The translations under genes and the position numbers were made by a program. From Chara braunii (taxonomy: Eukaryota > Streptophyta > Charophyceae > Charales > Characeae), in the NCBI GenBank assembly GCA_003427395.1, contig BFEA01000025.1, positions 736,479 through 794,317 on the forward strand: DNA of 57,839 nt, read 5' to 3'. Within the stretch, counting starts at the first letter, position 1, and every line of letters starts with the position of its first letter. Shown here one piece after another: positions 32,142 to 43,586 of this stretch. The notes below the pieces were generated by a model. The model was not told where the DNA came from. It did no database searches and saw only the letters and a list, made by a program, of their open reading frames with translations.

Positions 32142-34840
32142 CCGCCCTGGTTTTTGCAAATGACAAAAAAAATGGGTTTGGTTGAAATAAGCCGTGCGAG
32201 GCACGACCGCGTTCGGGACCCGCCCCGGTTAAGTTAGAGGGTATGTGGGCGTGCAATATTAAGGCGCGCGTGTGATTTTTTTAATTGAGTAGGCGGCCGG
32301 TCTGGTCGGCCAACCTGGACCGTGTTACAGATCGATTAGCGAACAAGAGCTCGTTTTTTGGTTGGCACGCGCAACCGACCGTCGGACAGGCGCGGGGCGG
32401 CCACGGCTCGGTCTAAGTAAGCCGGCGCGGGTGCCTGGTGTTGGCCCGCCAATTGTAGGCAGGGACCGCTTATATTGAAGTTCGCTCCCCGCTGTACCGG
32501 GCTTGGGCGTTAGCCCTATAGGTTACGGTGTCGGATTACGGCCACGGGGGTTCAGGGATCGAGGCAGGCGGGCGTCAGTGCGGCAGCGGCGGAACGGCGT
32601 GGAGAAGACGAAGGGGGTTGAGGGCCCGACGGGGCTATCCCCCTTTTGGTTTTTCCAGCCGGCACAGTAAGGGGGCCTGATCCATGGGGCCAAAGGGATG
32701 TTAGCAGTCCCCGCACCCTGGGTCGTATTTTTGGTTCCCTTTTTTTGTTTCTGTTTCAGAGGGAGGGGCCAGTGCTGACTAAGGGCGGTACCGTGATTTG
32801 ATTACCCGGAAGTTTGAGGGGCCGCGGGTGGGGTACCACCGGGGCCGCGGTCCTTCGAGATATCTGTCGAAATTGGAGCGATACGGAGGAGGGTCGCGCG
32901 ACCCTGGTGTGAAGGGGCACGCAAAGAGTAGGAGGGGACGTAGTCGAGGGACCCGCTAGGTTCAGGTGAACGGGAGATTTGCCCGTCAAAGATTTCGATG
33001 GTCGGGGCAGTCGGGAGGGGAGTGGCTGCGTTATGTGTTGTTGGGGAGAGGGAGGCTGGGGTACTAACCACAGAAGGGGGTCGTATGTGCCCGAACTCGG
33101 CCTCGGAGGAGGCCAAGTTCGTGTGAAGGTGATAGTGGAGTATTAGAGAGGAGGATGGTAGTTTGGCCGGGAGGCGGGTTGTCGGGCGTTGTGCCGGAGA
33201 GCGGTGGCGGGAGGTTTTTTTCAGAAGTAGTTATCGGTCGGCCGGTGCCTTTTTTTTCGAAGGAAGTTTTTCTGACCAGCGAAAATCGTCGGGCGTAGCG
33301 GAGTGGCCGAGAGGTGCGCTGCGGAGCTGTTGACGACAACACGGATTATGGAGTGTTGGGAGGCTGGGCGAACCCAGACGAAGAGTTGGGGTAGGTGTGC
33401 GTGGGGCGAGGAGGAGTCAGAGATGGCGGAGGGACTAGGCAGGGCGTGGAGGAGGACGTAGAGCTCGCTCGATCTTTAGTAGGATCGAGGGAGGGAAGGG
33501 TCGTTCTTGGGGTTCTGGCCCCGGGCGCATCGAGTGGTAAGCTCGGATTCGAGGAAAAGTCAATAGATAGGGGGTAGTTGAGGAAGGGATTGCGCGGTGG
33601 TAGTGGGGAGAGTCGGACATGGCGGATGTGGGGACCTATAGTCTACGCGATTCCCAACGGAATCCGACGGGGGGGGGTTCGAGACAGGGGTTCTAGAGGT
33701 GGGCAACTTCAACTGTGAAGATGGATCGGGCAGGCAGTGGGTAGGCAGCGAGGACAGAAGGAAGGCTAGTGCGCGAGGCGGCACTACGGTGTGTCCGAGG
33801 GAGCCAGTGAAAACGGGCCAGATCCATCTTCCTGTGTACTAGCGGAAGGTCCGGTTGGTTTAGCTTGCTCAATCGAGCGGGATGACGGAGGAGCGGGGGT
33901 GCGACATCGGGGCACTTACCTCGTATTTGCCCGCGGTGCATGCTCCCATATTCTGGCGGGAAACTCTTTCGTACTAGGTCCACTTAGTGGGTCGAGTAGA
34001 GGGGTACGGGGTGGTAAGTCCTAGCACGTAACGGATCGATGGGCTGCCGATTTCGGCCGACTGATGTAGCATGCGACCGCCCGCGGGACTGGAGATTTGC
34101 CTGGTCGAGGTAGTATACACCCCATCGATTGAAAGGGACGGGAGATCTGCCAAGGGACTAAAGGCCTACCTCCTCAGGAGGAAGGGAAGGAGGCGCAGTT
34201 GGTCCAGACGCCATCACCTTGGCTCGCGGATATGTCTAACCACTACTACGCTGTTGTCGTCACTGATACTTGTGCCAGTCACGTTACCTAGGTGGAACAG
34301 TTACCGATTGAGGGCCATTGTTGCAGAGCGTTGATGTGCAGGGCGGGTTGCTACTGGTTCGGATTCGGGGCGTCCCCTGCTGTCTCGTACGGCAGATCCT
34401 TGCCGAGGTGTCCCGAGCACTGCAGTACAACGGCTGGCTGCGGCCTGTTACAGCCTGTGCGGCGGACACTGCAGCCGACACCGGGGGCTGCCGGTCGTGG
34501 AGCCGGTGTGTACAGGTGAGCAGCCGGCGGGTAGACAGGATGACGTTATACTGTTGGCTGCAGCGGGCGAAGTGCCGCTGCTGCAGAGTGGGGCGCGGAC
34601 TGCGTTTGACTGGCTGAGTGAGATCTGTCACTAATTCCTAAGGTGTTGTCACCACTATTGTTGACTGCGGTACACTGATGCATGTCAGATTCGGCTGGTT
34701 GTTGGACATTGCGACCTGCGGTCAGCGAGGTTGGGCGTAGGAGGAAGGGAGGTGGATGTCATGGGCTGAGTGGTCGGCAAGGGTGTTAACCTCGACAGTT
34801 GACGTCAGGAGAGCGACCAAGCTGTTGCAAGTTGGCCGCC
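32142..34840. other. No gene recognised
   Basis: GC-rich sequence with no recognisable protein. GCCGTGCGAGGCACG (32192-32206) is a small hairpin. Several frames of 60-115 codons on both strands look non-coding. Confidence 0.35.
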
Positions 34841-35362
34841 ATTGTGGGGCCCTCAGGGGTACCGAGGTATTAAGGTCCTCTCACGCGAGTCTGAGAGCAC
34901 CCCTCTTATATCTGAGAGACTAAATGCTTCTTTTTCTACCCTTCTTACTCTAAGTCTAGTCTGCTTGGTTCTGAGAGGAAGGCGGCAGGCAGGATTGCAA
35001 CCCGTAATCCGCGCCAAGGCCTTGTGGGAGGTTTACCCCACCGATTGCGGGAGCTCTGCCGGAGTCTAGGCGAGGCTCTGGAGACAGGGAATTGAAAGGT
35101 AACCATTTGCTTTCCCTCTATATACCCTGGTATAACCCCTACTTGTACGTCCTGCTATGTTGACTGAGTATACTGTATGCACCCCTACTTTGATTTTGGG
35201 TTGACTAACAGGACACAACTCAGACTAAATAAAGGAATGTGTGTGCAATCGCAGTTTCAGTTTGTTGCTTGCCTGAACGCAGATTGTGAACACAAAGGGG
35301 TGCATCCGGGGGAAGGGTGGGTGAAAGGTGGTTTTGCCTGAGGCTGACAGGGTCCTATTGGT
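34841..35362 (+). other. Possible LTR/leader start with TATA, AATAAA and a dispersed block
   Basis: Contains a block (35041-35090: GATTGCGGGAGCTCTGCCGG, then GTCTAGGCGAGGCTCTGGAG) that recurs at 57181-57229, CTCTATATACC (about 35116-35126) as a possible TATA box, and AATAAA (about 35227). The spacing would suit an LTR promoter and polyadenylation signal, but I cannot define LTR ends. GAAAG-GTAACC near 35099 could be a splice donor. Confidence 0.35.
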
Positions 35363-36182
35363 TCCGACCAGTTCCATAAGATTGGACGGCCTGACCGCTG
35401 TGTTTATTGTTGAATTGCATGGAGTTCAGACCAGTTCCATAAGATTGGATGGTCTGATTACTCTGAATTGTGAGGGGTTGACTGTGGCCGACTTTTCAGG
35501 GGCCAAACCTGTACCATAAAATTAGAGGGTTTGGTTGCCATGTTTGATTGGGGTTTGTTCTGTTTCTTTTGTTTTTGATCGAGGAGGCCTGAGCAAGTCC
35601 ATAAGATTGGATGGCTCAGCCCCTTCTTGTTTCATTCAGAGGGAGTAATTCTAGCTGAGGGCAAAGCATGTCCATAAGATTGGACGGCTTTGGACTCATG
35701 CCGCACACAGTTGGATCAGAGCAACGAATCTGGCAGAGGACCAAATATGTTCCATAAGATTGGACGGTCTGGCCCAATGCCTCGCACATGCTGGAACCCA
35801 AAATGTTAAATTTTGGTTATATTTTATACTATTCTATCTATGAACAGGCTAGCCAGGCACGGGTTCCATAAGATTGGACGGCCAGACTATAGCTTATCAT
35901 GTAATGAAAAGAGTATAACTAAGAGTATAATTGAGGGTAACCCTGGGCAGGCCGGACCTTGTTCTAAGATGAACATCTCAGTCTTATGCCCATCTTTTGA
36001 ACACCAAGCTTGGAGAGGTATATATAATTTGAATATTAAACAGTTCAGGGCGGCTGAGCCTTGTTCTAAGATGAACAACTTAGTCATATGCCCAAAGGGA
36101 AGAGAGAAGTAGTTGTGCAACCTGTTCGTGTATACTCAATGGCTGAGTCAGGCAGGTTCCATAAGATTGGATGGCTTGACTT
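35363..36182 (+). repeat. Array of ten small hairpins with shared TAAGAT loop
   Basis: Ten sites with loop TAAGAT (one TAAAAT) start at 35377, 35440, 35517, 35602, 35675, 35755, 35869, 35965, 36067 and 36162, spaced 63-114 nt. Eight are bounded by inner arms TCCA/TGGA (degenerate at 35517) and two (35965, 36067) by GTTC/GAAC. Outside lies an asymmetric bulge (about 3 nt on the 5' side, 1-2 on the 3' side) and an outer stem whose sequence differs between copies but usually still pairs: TCAGACC/GGTCTGA, CCAAACC/GGTTTGG, CTGAGC/GCTCAG, CAAAGC/GCTTTG, GGCTGAG/CTTAGTC and AGTCAGGC/GCTTGACT (last two with G-T pairs). The outer stem is weak at 35377, 35755, 35869 and 35965. Most later copies are followed by ATGCC. 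No protein frame runs through. It lies upstream of gypsy element A, same orientation. Confidence 0.8.
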
Positions 36183-36488
36183 TATGCCCTATGTAAGCTG
36201 GGTATGAGGGAATAAAGCATCGAGGGATTACGAACTATTATTTGCAAAGTTTAACTTGGGGTGGCGAGAGTACTTACTTTTGTGGTTTGGCCTGCATGAG
36301 ACTGAGTAAGGCTACTACTTGGTTTGAGTGTCAGGTTGACAGGTAGTTGCTTTAGAGGCTCGCCTCGTGCTAGAGCGATAGGAGTTAGGTCAATTCCTGC
36401 ATTTTCTGGGCTAAGTTTTTTCTTAGATCGATTCGTGGATTTTCTGGGATTTTTTTGCTATACTTGGCTTTGTATAAATTTTGGGAAG

Positions 36489-36775
36489 CTACTTTCTCTA
36501 CAGGAAGCGCTGCCGAAATTTCTGCAAATCCAAGGAGTTAGTCAAATTTTGACTTTTTAAAGTTCAGTTTGTCTAAAGTTCATATACGACTTAGTAAAAA
36601 TATGGAAAGTCTCCTTTTCTAAAGGGAGTGCTGCCCAAATTTTTGCTAAATCAAGGAGTTAGACAAATTTGAACTTTGGAAAGTCAAAGACTATCTACGT
36701 TTTCATATTTAGGCTGACATGAATTCTGAAAAGACACTTTTCCTACGGGAAGCGCTGCCGAAATTTTTTTGATTT
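36489..36775 (+). repeat. Three copies of GGAAGCGCTGCCGAAATTT motif
   Basis: Copies near 36502, 36624 and 36748, each preceded by CTTTTCTA or CTTTTCCTAC and followed about 15 nt later by GGAGTTA. Spacing is about 120 nt. The same motif in the same sense relative to gag occurs three times in the leader of element D (7219-7525). Confidence 0.75.
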
Positions 36776-38303
36776 AGAGGAGTTAAATTATATTTTGACA
36801 GGTGGCGATTCTGGCAATCCATCCTGAATAGGGGAGATTCTGCCTTTAGTCTACCTTTGCTTCGACACTGGCTTAGAGGTAGGCCTGGACTTGGTTGGCA
36901 GATAACTTTGAGTGAGAATGTGCTATGGAGGTTCATCCCCCATGTGCTGATGATTTAGTTTGGGCGTTGACCTGTCTCATGGTACAGGCCTTTCTTGGAC
37001 ATTCGATTCAAGATTTGGGATAGCGTCAGCTTGATCCTATAAGGATCGTCTTCTGTTATCACTGATAACAGGTCGGTTGCCGATTCGTCGGTTTACGACT
37101 CAATTCCAACTCACTCTTCATACCCAACCTAAAAGGCTTTAGCCCTGGTGACTTTATTGTTTGTTGAGGGTTTCACCTGAACTTTTATTGAATGGTCATT
37201 TAACAAAGGTACTGAGTATTTAATTATGGTTGGTTAGGCAGGAGACTTGGGCTTGCATTGCTAAAGCAAAGGGTATGAGTGCAGAGATTGGTTTGGGTTG
37301 ACTCCGTGTAGTGCGTGGTTTGCTGTTCGATTCTTTGATGTAATTGGAGGTAGACCTCGTGTTTTGCTTGCCTTTTTAGTATTATTATGGTTGGACGTTA
37401 TAGTCCGTGGCGGCCGTCAAAGTCAAACCCCTTGACTTTCGCCCAGACCCGCGAGAAACGATTACCACCACAGGTTCCGGACCTGTGTACCACCCGCTCT
37501 GCACAAAGTGCAGAAGAGGGTATGTGGTCTTCAACCGCGCATGGCGGTTGTCCGGCGTCGCATGTCAGCCGACACTTGAGTGTCGAATGCAACCCTCGAG
37601 TTTAACGAGGACCGCATGAGTATGGGTACTACATGGTACGCCATCATTGCGATTGCTTTCGTACGCTTGCATTGCGAGTCGATATGAGTTTGCCCTGCGT
37701 CAGCGCGGTCTTTACACCAAGCCTCGCGCGCGACGTCTATCTGATTTCTGTGTCGGAAAGTTATGGGATGATTACTAAGGGACTAGGAGTGTTGTCACGT
37801 TATGTCGTGTTGTATGTGCGTGTGTATGCATTTTATTTTTGTGTTTCGTAGAGTGGTTTGCGCGTGGTGTGTGGGATGCATCCTAGTCGACCGACGACGA
37901 GCCTCGCTTGGGACTTCAGCCCCCCAGGATGTCGGTTCGCGTGTAGGCCCGATAGGCGTATTACCGTTCGTACCCCCTATGCTACAGTGAACGAGAAACA
38001 CCCTCGGCTGGTCCACCTCTGCGATTGCAACCGAGTAGCTTTCGTACTGTAGACTGGTAGCTCGACGGGGATACGCCCACCGAAGGGAGGTGACAGCTCC
38101 TGTAAGGTGGAGGTAAGTTGTGCCTCGCGTAGGCCCTATCCTGTCGTAGGGGCTCGCGAGAGGTATGGTTGGCGCACTCGGCCGGAGTGGCCTAAGGAGG
38201 CTCCATTTGTGTGTTCGCGACGAAGTTGGCCCAACTCCTGCGTGACGCGGCCGGGAGGGTCCCGCACTGCCACGTGCGGTGCCGGAGCGATGCGCGCGAC
38301 AGG
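36776..38303 (+). other. Upstream part of element A, ending as its 5' LTR
   Basis: No gene recognised. The PBS at 38304 implies that an LTR ends at ...GCGCGACA (38301), but its start cannot be found without a second LTR in the window. AGGTAAGT at about 38112-38119 is a strong splice-donor match. A pyrimidine-rich TTTCTTATAACAG (about 38664-38676), 30 nt before the gag ATG, fits an acceptor, so a leader intron is possible. Confidence 0.4.
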
Positions 38304-38321
38304 TGGCGCCGTTGCCGGGGA
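38304..38321 (+). promoter_or_regulatory. Primer binding site, tRNA-Asp type
   Basis: TGGCGCCGTTGCCGGGGA is the well-known plant gypsy PBS complementary to the 3' end of tRNA-Asp (used for instance by Athila-type elements). It lies 2 nt after a CA that would end the LTR and 386 bp before the gag ATG. This fixes element A as a plus-strand LTR retrotransposon. Confidence 0.85.
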
Positions 38322-38706
38322 TAACGGAAGCCTACCGTTGTCCTTGGTGGAACGACATCCGGGTCTGAGAATGAGGGAGAACTAGGTACATGAGTGGATA
38401 AAGGTAGGACGATGAGATGGATCGTATAGTAGTCCATATGGCTGTGTGAGTGTGAACGTTGATTGTTTGGCGGTTCGGCTGATGGTGTGAATGAGATGAA
38501 TGTGTGGGGGAAATTTTATGGTGAGAACAAACCTTACCTAGGTGAGCCTAAGAAAACTAGGAAGAGAAACGTTTGTCAGATCCGGGGCGTCGGGCGTTTG
38601 AAGTGGTTAGCTCGATAGGATCGTAATGGAGGGGACTGATGAGTGAAACCTTTCGTCCTATCGTTTCTTATAACAGGGGGATTGAAGCCGAAGGCGGTTA
38701 ATCAAA

Positions 38707-41475
38707 ATGCCTGAGGGGATGGCAGACGGTGGGAAAAGGCTCGTAACGCTCGACGACCTCATTGATGCCTTGGATAAGCGCGAGAGAGCGCCGAGCTATG
38801 TCCCGAAGGTTGACACTTTCCACTTCAAGGGAGAACGGGTGTCCGACTGGCTGGATCTGACAGAGCAGGCACTGCCAGTGGTACGGCTGTCGGATGAGAT
38901 CAAGCTCCAACGAATCCTAAGATATGTCCTCTATAGCCATCATAAGGAGGTGGGCAAGGTTGTGGATGCCGCCAATGGTAGCTGGGCGAGGTTCAGGGAC
39001 ATGATGCAGAGAAAGTACAGGTTGGGGGATGGCTTGTTGACCGCGGCAGATTTGGAGGCCATGAACAAGGATGAATTCTCCACGATTGGGGCGTTTGTGC
39101 ACGAGTTCAAAAGGAAGGCGAGGAAGGTGCACGAGATTTCCGAAGAAACACAGTGTGCCATATTTTTGGGCCTACTGACTGGCGCGGAGGCCGCAGAGCT
39201 GATAGGTCACGGGGGGGGGAATGACAAACTCACCTGGGCCACTATTGACAAAGGGGTGGAAGAGGGGAGCCTGGACCAGGTGGAACAGCATCAGGTGCAG
39301 CTGCAAAGGCGTAAGAGAAAGGAAAGGGATGCCACCGCATCCGGGACCCCGGGGGTGAAGAGGATCGTCACGGACGTATTGGCAGCGCTGGGGTATGATA
39401 ATGAGGCGGAAGTGCAAAAGAGGGGGGTGACCGTGGCCCAAGGTCGGACATCAGGGGCAGTGGAGGAGGAGGCTGGGTGCGAGGACTACGGCGGGGAAGA
39501 GACGGGCTCCCAGATCTTGACCAACGCTCAGAGGAAGCAGCAGAATTTACTAATGGGGGGTTAAGGATCAGGTAAAGGACAGGCCCCGCAAGCAGTTGCC
39601 TTGCCGCCACCTGCCGCCACGACAGCGTCAGCGTCGGCCGGACCGTCGTGCATGGGGCCGCCGCCGGCGTGTGGGCATTGGATGCCGCATTGTCAGCTCG
39701 CGCCCTGGACCAGCTGTAATCATTGTACCTCCTGTGGAGGGAGTCAGACCCACCCTGGGCAAATGGTCCCCTATGCGGGCCCGGCGGCAAGTATGGGTCC
39801 CCCAAGCTACCCCGCGACCCAGGGTCAGTTTGTGGCCCAACCACCTCCCTCCCAACAGGCCTCGCAGGCTAGCGTGGCCGTGGGAGGAAACCAAGGATAG
39901 GGCGAACAAGGCAATGGAGGCCGAGGTCAAGGGGGTCAAGGAGGTGGCGGCTGGGGCCGAGGAGGAAATGGTGGGGGTCGCGGAGGTGGTTGGAATGGTC
40001 AGGGGGGTCAGAACCAGGGTGGCCAAGGTGGGCAGGAAGGGGGCCAAGAGTATGGGAGGCCCCGCTTTGACTGGCGAAACACCACCTGCTGACATTGTGG
40101 CGATGTAGGCCACACCATACGGTTCTGCCAACGGCGACGAGATGATGAGTTGGCAGGTTTAATTTCCTCTTGTATGGACGGGGATATATATGATAAGTGG
40201 GGGGAGCATATCGACCCCAGGACCCCGGGAGGAATCAGGCAAGAGGCTCTTAGGCGAGCGGCGGCAGGGCCATCGGTACCCCCGGCCATGTTCAGGATGT
40301 GGCAGGAGAGAGAAGAGTCGGCCATAAGAGTTGAGGAGATTGTGGGGGATAGTGAGGAGGTCACTCAGCGGCTAAAGGCAAAGACTATAAGGGAGGAACC
40401 AATAGTCGTCGAGTCGGATGACGAGGGGCAGGGAGATGAAAGAGAGCTGGCCATACTCATCCTGGAGAAGATGGAAGATCTGCTGGAGAAGGTGGGCAGG
40501 TACCAGCAGAAGTTGCAGACTCTATGTGAAGAGGCCCTAAGGTGGGAAGCCAACCTGCCCGAGGTCTTCCTTTATGACTCCGGACCTGAACCTTCGTCAG
40601 GACAACAGGGGTACCCAAGAGTGGCGACCGTAGGGACGGGCCCTAGGTCGGGTATGACCTATAAACCCCCCATGTCGCATGGGAGGGCGCCACAGGCAGC
40701 TCGGACCAGGAGCCAAAACAAGGCTAGGCCTAGCCAAGAGTCCAGTCAGGCGCCCTGTCAGGCACCCCCTCGGAAGGAGCCTGAGCCAGGATGTAGGAGG
40801 GAGGTGGCGGAGGTTCCGGAGGAAGAGGAAGAGGATGACGATGAAGAGGATGAGAGGCTCCGACAAGAGGAGGATCAGCGGGCGGAGCTGAGGGCCAAAA
40901 AGAGAGGAGCCCGGGAGGAGGCCGAGCCAAGCCTGCCTGACAGCGTGCCTAAGAGGAAGAAGTACGCGGTCCGGATGAAAGAAGGCTTTGATATGGAACG
41001 GATGGTGGACAAGCTCCTGGAAGGCCACAATGACTTGATGAACTTAAAGGACATCCTGGCGTCGGCGCCAAGGCTCCGTGGTGAGTTGAAAGACCGACTT
41101 TCGCGAAGGCTGGTACCGAATGTCCACCTGAGTACGGTCCTGCCCAGGGAGGTGGAGTGGACTGAGGCAGGGACGAGAATGGGTTGGAAATGTGTGGCGT
41201 GCGGGCAGGTGGACCTGGTGATAAAGAACCAGAAGTGCACTGGGATGGTGGACACAGGCGCGGAGATGAACATCATAAGGGAGAAGGAGGCGGTGATGAT
41301 GGGGATGGAGATCGATCGTTCGGATCACGGTATGTTGCACGGCGCCAACTGTAAGGCTGCTTTTTGCGGCACGACGTCTAACGTGATCATAGAGATCGGG
41401 AAGGTGCGGTCAAGAACTCGTTTCCATCCTTCTGGGGCGGTCGTTCCTGTGCCGAACGGAAATGCTGATTTTTAA
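38707..41475 (+). pseudogene. gag-protease of gypsy element A (three in-frame stops)
   Basis: A single reading frame of about 920 codons from ATG 38707 to 41475, interrupted only by TAA (39562), TAG (39898) and TGA (40090). Order: capsid-like domain (VDTFHFKGERVSDWLDLTEQ ... NGSWARFRDMMQRKYRLGD ... FSTIGAFVHEFKRKARKVHE), a Pro/Ala-rich part, a Gly/Gln/Arg-rich part, a CCHC knuckle C-stop-HCGDVGHTIRFC whose second position (probably Trp) is TGA, a charged acidic linker, and a retropepsin-like domain with VDTGAEMNII (DTG at 41251-41259) and ANCKAAFCGTTSNVIIEIG. All three stops can arise by C-to-T change (CAA, CAG, TGG). Gag forms the particle; the protease would cleave the polyprotein. Confidence 0.85.
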
Positions 41476-41875
41476 TAAGCACGACGGGACAATGATCCTG
41501 CTCCTATGTGATCCAGCGTGCGGGAACTATGAAGTTATCACCTGCCGAAACACGGGACCGGGGAGCGGAAGGAACAGGCCTAGCCTTGGCTCGTTCACCT
41601 TCGAGGAATCGGAGAACGAGCGAAGACGGCTTTGGGAAGTGCCCGAGGAGGAAGATAGGGCTGAGGTATTGACGCTGAGCCTCACAGATGTGAACAAGGC
41701 CATGGAGGTGGTATCGGCACATGACATGGCGGATCCGGAAACCATCAAGGCTTTGAGGGAGCAAGTTCTGGAGAACCCTCAGGTGGGAGAGGTCCGCGAG
41801 GGTAGGCCACTGAGATTGGACACTCCAGCGTACGGACCCGAGGGAGAAGAGATGCTAGCAGGGCCGAGTACCTAG
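41462..41875 (+). pseudogene. Continuation of element A beyond protease
   Basis: Frame-shifted relative to the gag-protease frame at about 41440-41470. It encodes MLIFNKHDGTMILLLCDP and an acidic region (SENERRRLWEVPEEEDRAEV ... DPETIKALREQVLENPQVGE) of the kind that links protease to RT in gypsy Pol proteins, then stops. No RT motif follows: homology ends and a different gag fragment begins. Confidence 0.55.
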
Positions 41876-41926
41876 ATGATGGAGGCAAGACTGGCGGAGT
41901 CATGGAGTATGCCCTAGAGCCACGAG

Positions 41927-42199
41927 ATGAGTAGAGAGGCCAGTGAGACACCATCATTGTCAGGGTCCCAGAAGAAGAAGAGGAGGTGTCGGGGGAGACC
42001 TGACGATCAGTGCTTCTTCTGCAAGCATGACGTACATAGGGCTCCTGAATGCCCAAAGTTCCTCAAGGATAAGGCGGTTGGGAGAGTGACGGAGCGCGGT
42101 GGAAGGATGTATGACAGAGAGGGGCGAGTGGTAGAGCGGACTTCAGATGGGGGTAGGGCACAGTTATATAGGCAGAACCAGGAGGTCATGAGTAAGTAG
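41927..42199 (+). pseudogene. gag C-terminal fragment with CCHC zinc knuckle
   Basis: Short frame with basic KKKRRCRGR followed by CFFCKHDVHRAPECPKFLKD: a C-x2-C-x4-H-x4-C knuckle, then ERGGRMYDREGRVVER. It is the same type of knuckle as in gag B (45165-45206, CFFCAQEGHLRDEC) and unlike the knuckle of element A, so it is the tail of another gag joined to the protease region. Confidence 0.6.
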
Positions 42200-42780
42200 G
42201 GGTTGGTCTGCCCATATGACAGTAGGACTAAAGTTCCTCTGTACACAGAGGTCGGGATAGGGGTGTACATACCCTGAGTTAGTCAGGCGAGTCCTGTCTA
42301 GTTGTATATATATAGATTGTAGTGCTTGATCTAGGTTAAAATTTGTGTGTGATACAATTCAGCGGATGAGATTCAGTTGTGAGATACCTGTGATTATGTG
42401 ATTTGTACATTAGTTCTGGAGGTTTGGAAACCTTGTTTATGTTTCTGATTGGATCCTAAGCCATAACACCTGGGGTGTGAGTCTACCCTGTAGAGTGGAA
42501 CAGTGAGCTGAGTGTTTGGGTTGTTCATTGGGGCAGGCATCCTATTCCTAGGTACAACCTGCGAGTTGTATGTGTGAGAGCTTGAGTGAAGTATTATATT
42601 GAGACTTGAGGGAGATATTTTGCTCCCGAGTATATTGTTGATTCCGGACTTTGTGGGACTTACTCTTGTGACGGTCACGACCACTCTCACACGTGTGGCT
42701 TTATCCCAATATATGATGGCTTTGTGTGAGAGATGTGTGGGATAAATCTCATGTATTTTGTACTGTGTGAATGTGATACC
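42200..42780. other. No gene recognised
   Basis: AT-rich sequence with many GTGTG and TGTGAG runs, like a retroelement 3' region or LTR, but no matching second LTR is present. CACACGTGTG lies near 42690. Confidence 0.35.
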
Positions 42781-43160
42781 GCCTACTCCACTGCCTCCCC
42801 TTATACTCGGTCGTTTCACCTGCCCAAAAGCAGACCGCACGAGTATACATCAGCGCCACTGAAGAAAGGGTGCAGGAAGCAGCCATGAACGTTGCAGACA
42901 GCAGGGGAAAGGATAAGGAAAGGTGGGACAAGCTACCTAGAGTAAGACTCGGACCTCTACAAGTTCGCAAGACAGTACTACTCTACGATTCCTCTCTGGA
43001 AATGCAGTGGTCGCGGAAAGTGGACAAACGGTGGCTAGGACCATTCAAAGTCAGGAGACAGGGACTTCATGGGGCATATGAGCTAGAAGAGATGTATGAG
43101 ACTCCAAGGAAGGACTGGGTCTCAGGATCTAGACTGAAGAAGTTCCGAGTCAGAGAAGAG
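42781..43160 (+). pseudogene. Integrase C-terminal end, gypsy-type Pol fragment
   Basis: Frame with VYISATEERVQEAAMNV, then KTVLLYDSSLEMQWSRKVDK, RWLGPFKV, GAYELEEM and SGSRLKKFRVREE. This is the typical C-terminal end of Ty3/gypsy integrase (V-L-L-x-D ... K ... W-x-GP-F-x-V ... Y-x-L). Reverse transcriptase and the integrase core are missing upstream. At 43160 the frame meets a consensus splice donor (AGAG-GTAAGT); joined to the acceptor at 43561, it would end one codon later (GCG TGA). Confidence 0.7.
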
Positions 43161-43561
43161 GTAAGTTCAGCTACGATACGAAAACTTTGATAGATTGGGA
43201 AGGTATTTAGGCATGAATATGTGTATCAGTTCCTATGCGGGTATGTACCCAATTGCCCAAGATTATGCTCATACATATATGACTACATATATACAGATAT
43301 ATATATATATGTATGTGTACGTACATGGATGCAGAGGGGTATAAGTGGGGATATGTGTGTGTATATACGCTTATGTATGTGTATATGTATATATATATCG
43401 TCACAATGTATATATGATATATATATATATATATGTGTGTATATGTGCGTGTATGTAAGTATCTGATAAAGGAGGGCATTGTCAACTTGTGTTAACAAGG
43501 AATGTTGTCTTGGTGATAATCTTACCCTCGTACCTGTCATTTGCTCCTTCTCTGTGTGCAG
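43161..43561 (+). other. Probable intron (401 bp) with TA/TG microsatellite
   Basis: It begins GTAAGTTCAG after AGAG and ends in a pyrimidine-rich tract TTTGCTCCTTCTCTGTGTGCAG. Both sites fit eukaryotic consensus well. Inside are (TA)n and (TG)n runs (about 43276-43455). Splicing would put the gag B ATG (43587) 25 nt downstream of the exon joint. Confidence 0.5.
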
Positions 43562-43586
43562 GCGTGACCCTTGGAAAGAAGAGGCC

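Noticed and set aside
35363-36182. CRISPR-like array
   Set aside because: The repeats are hairpins with variable stems and no unique spacers of fixed length, no cas genes, and the context is eukaryotic retroelement DNA.
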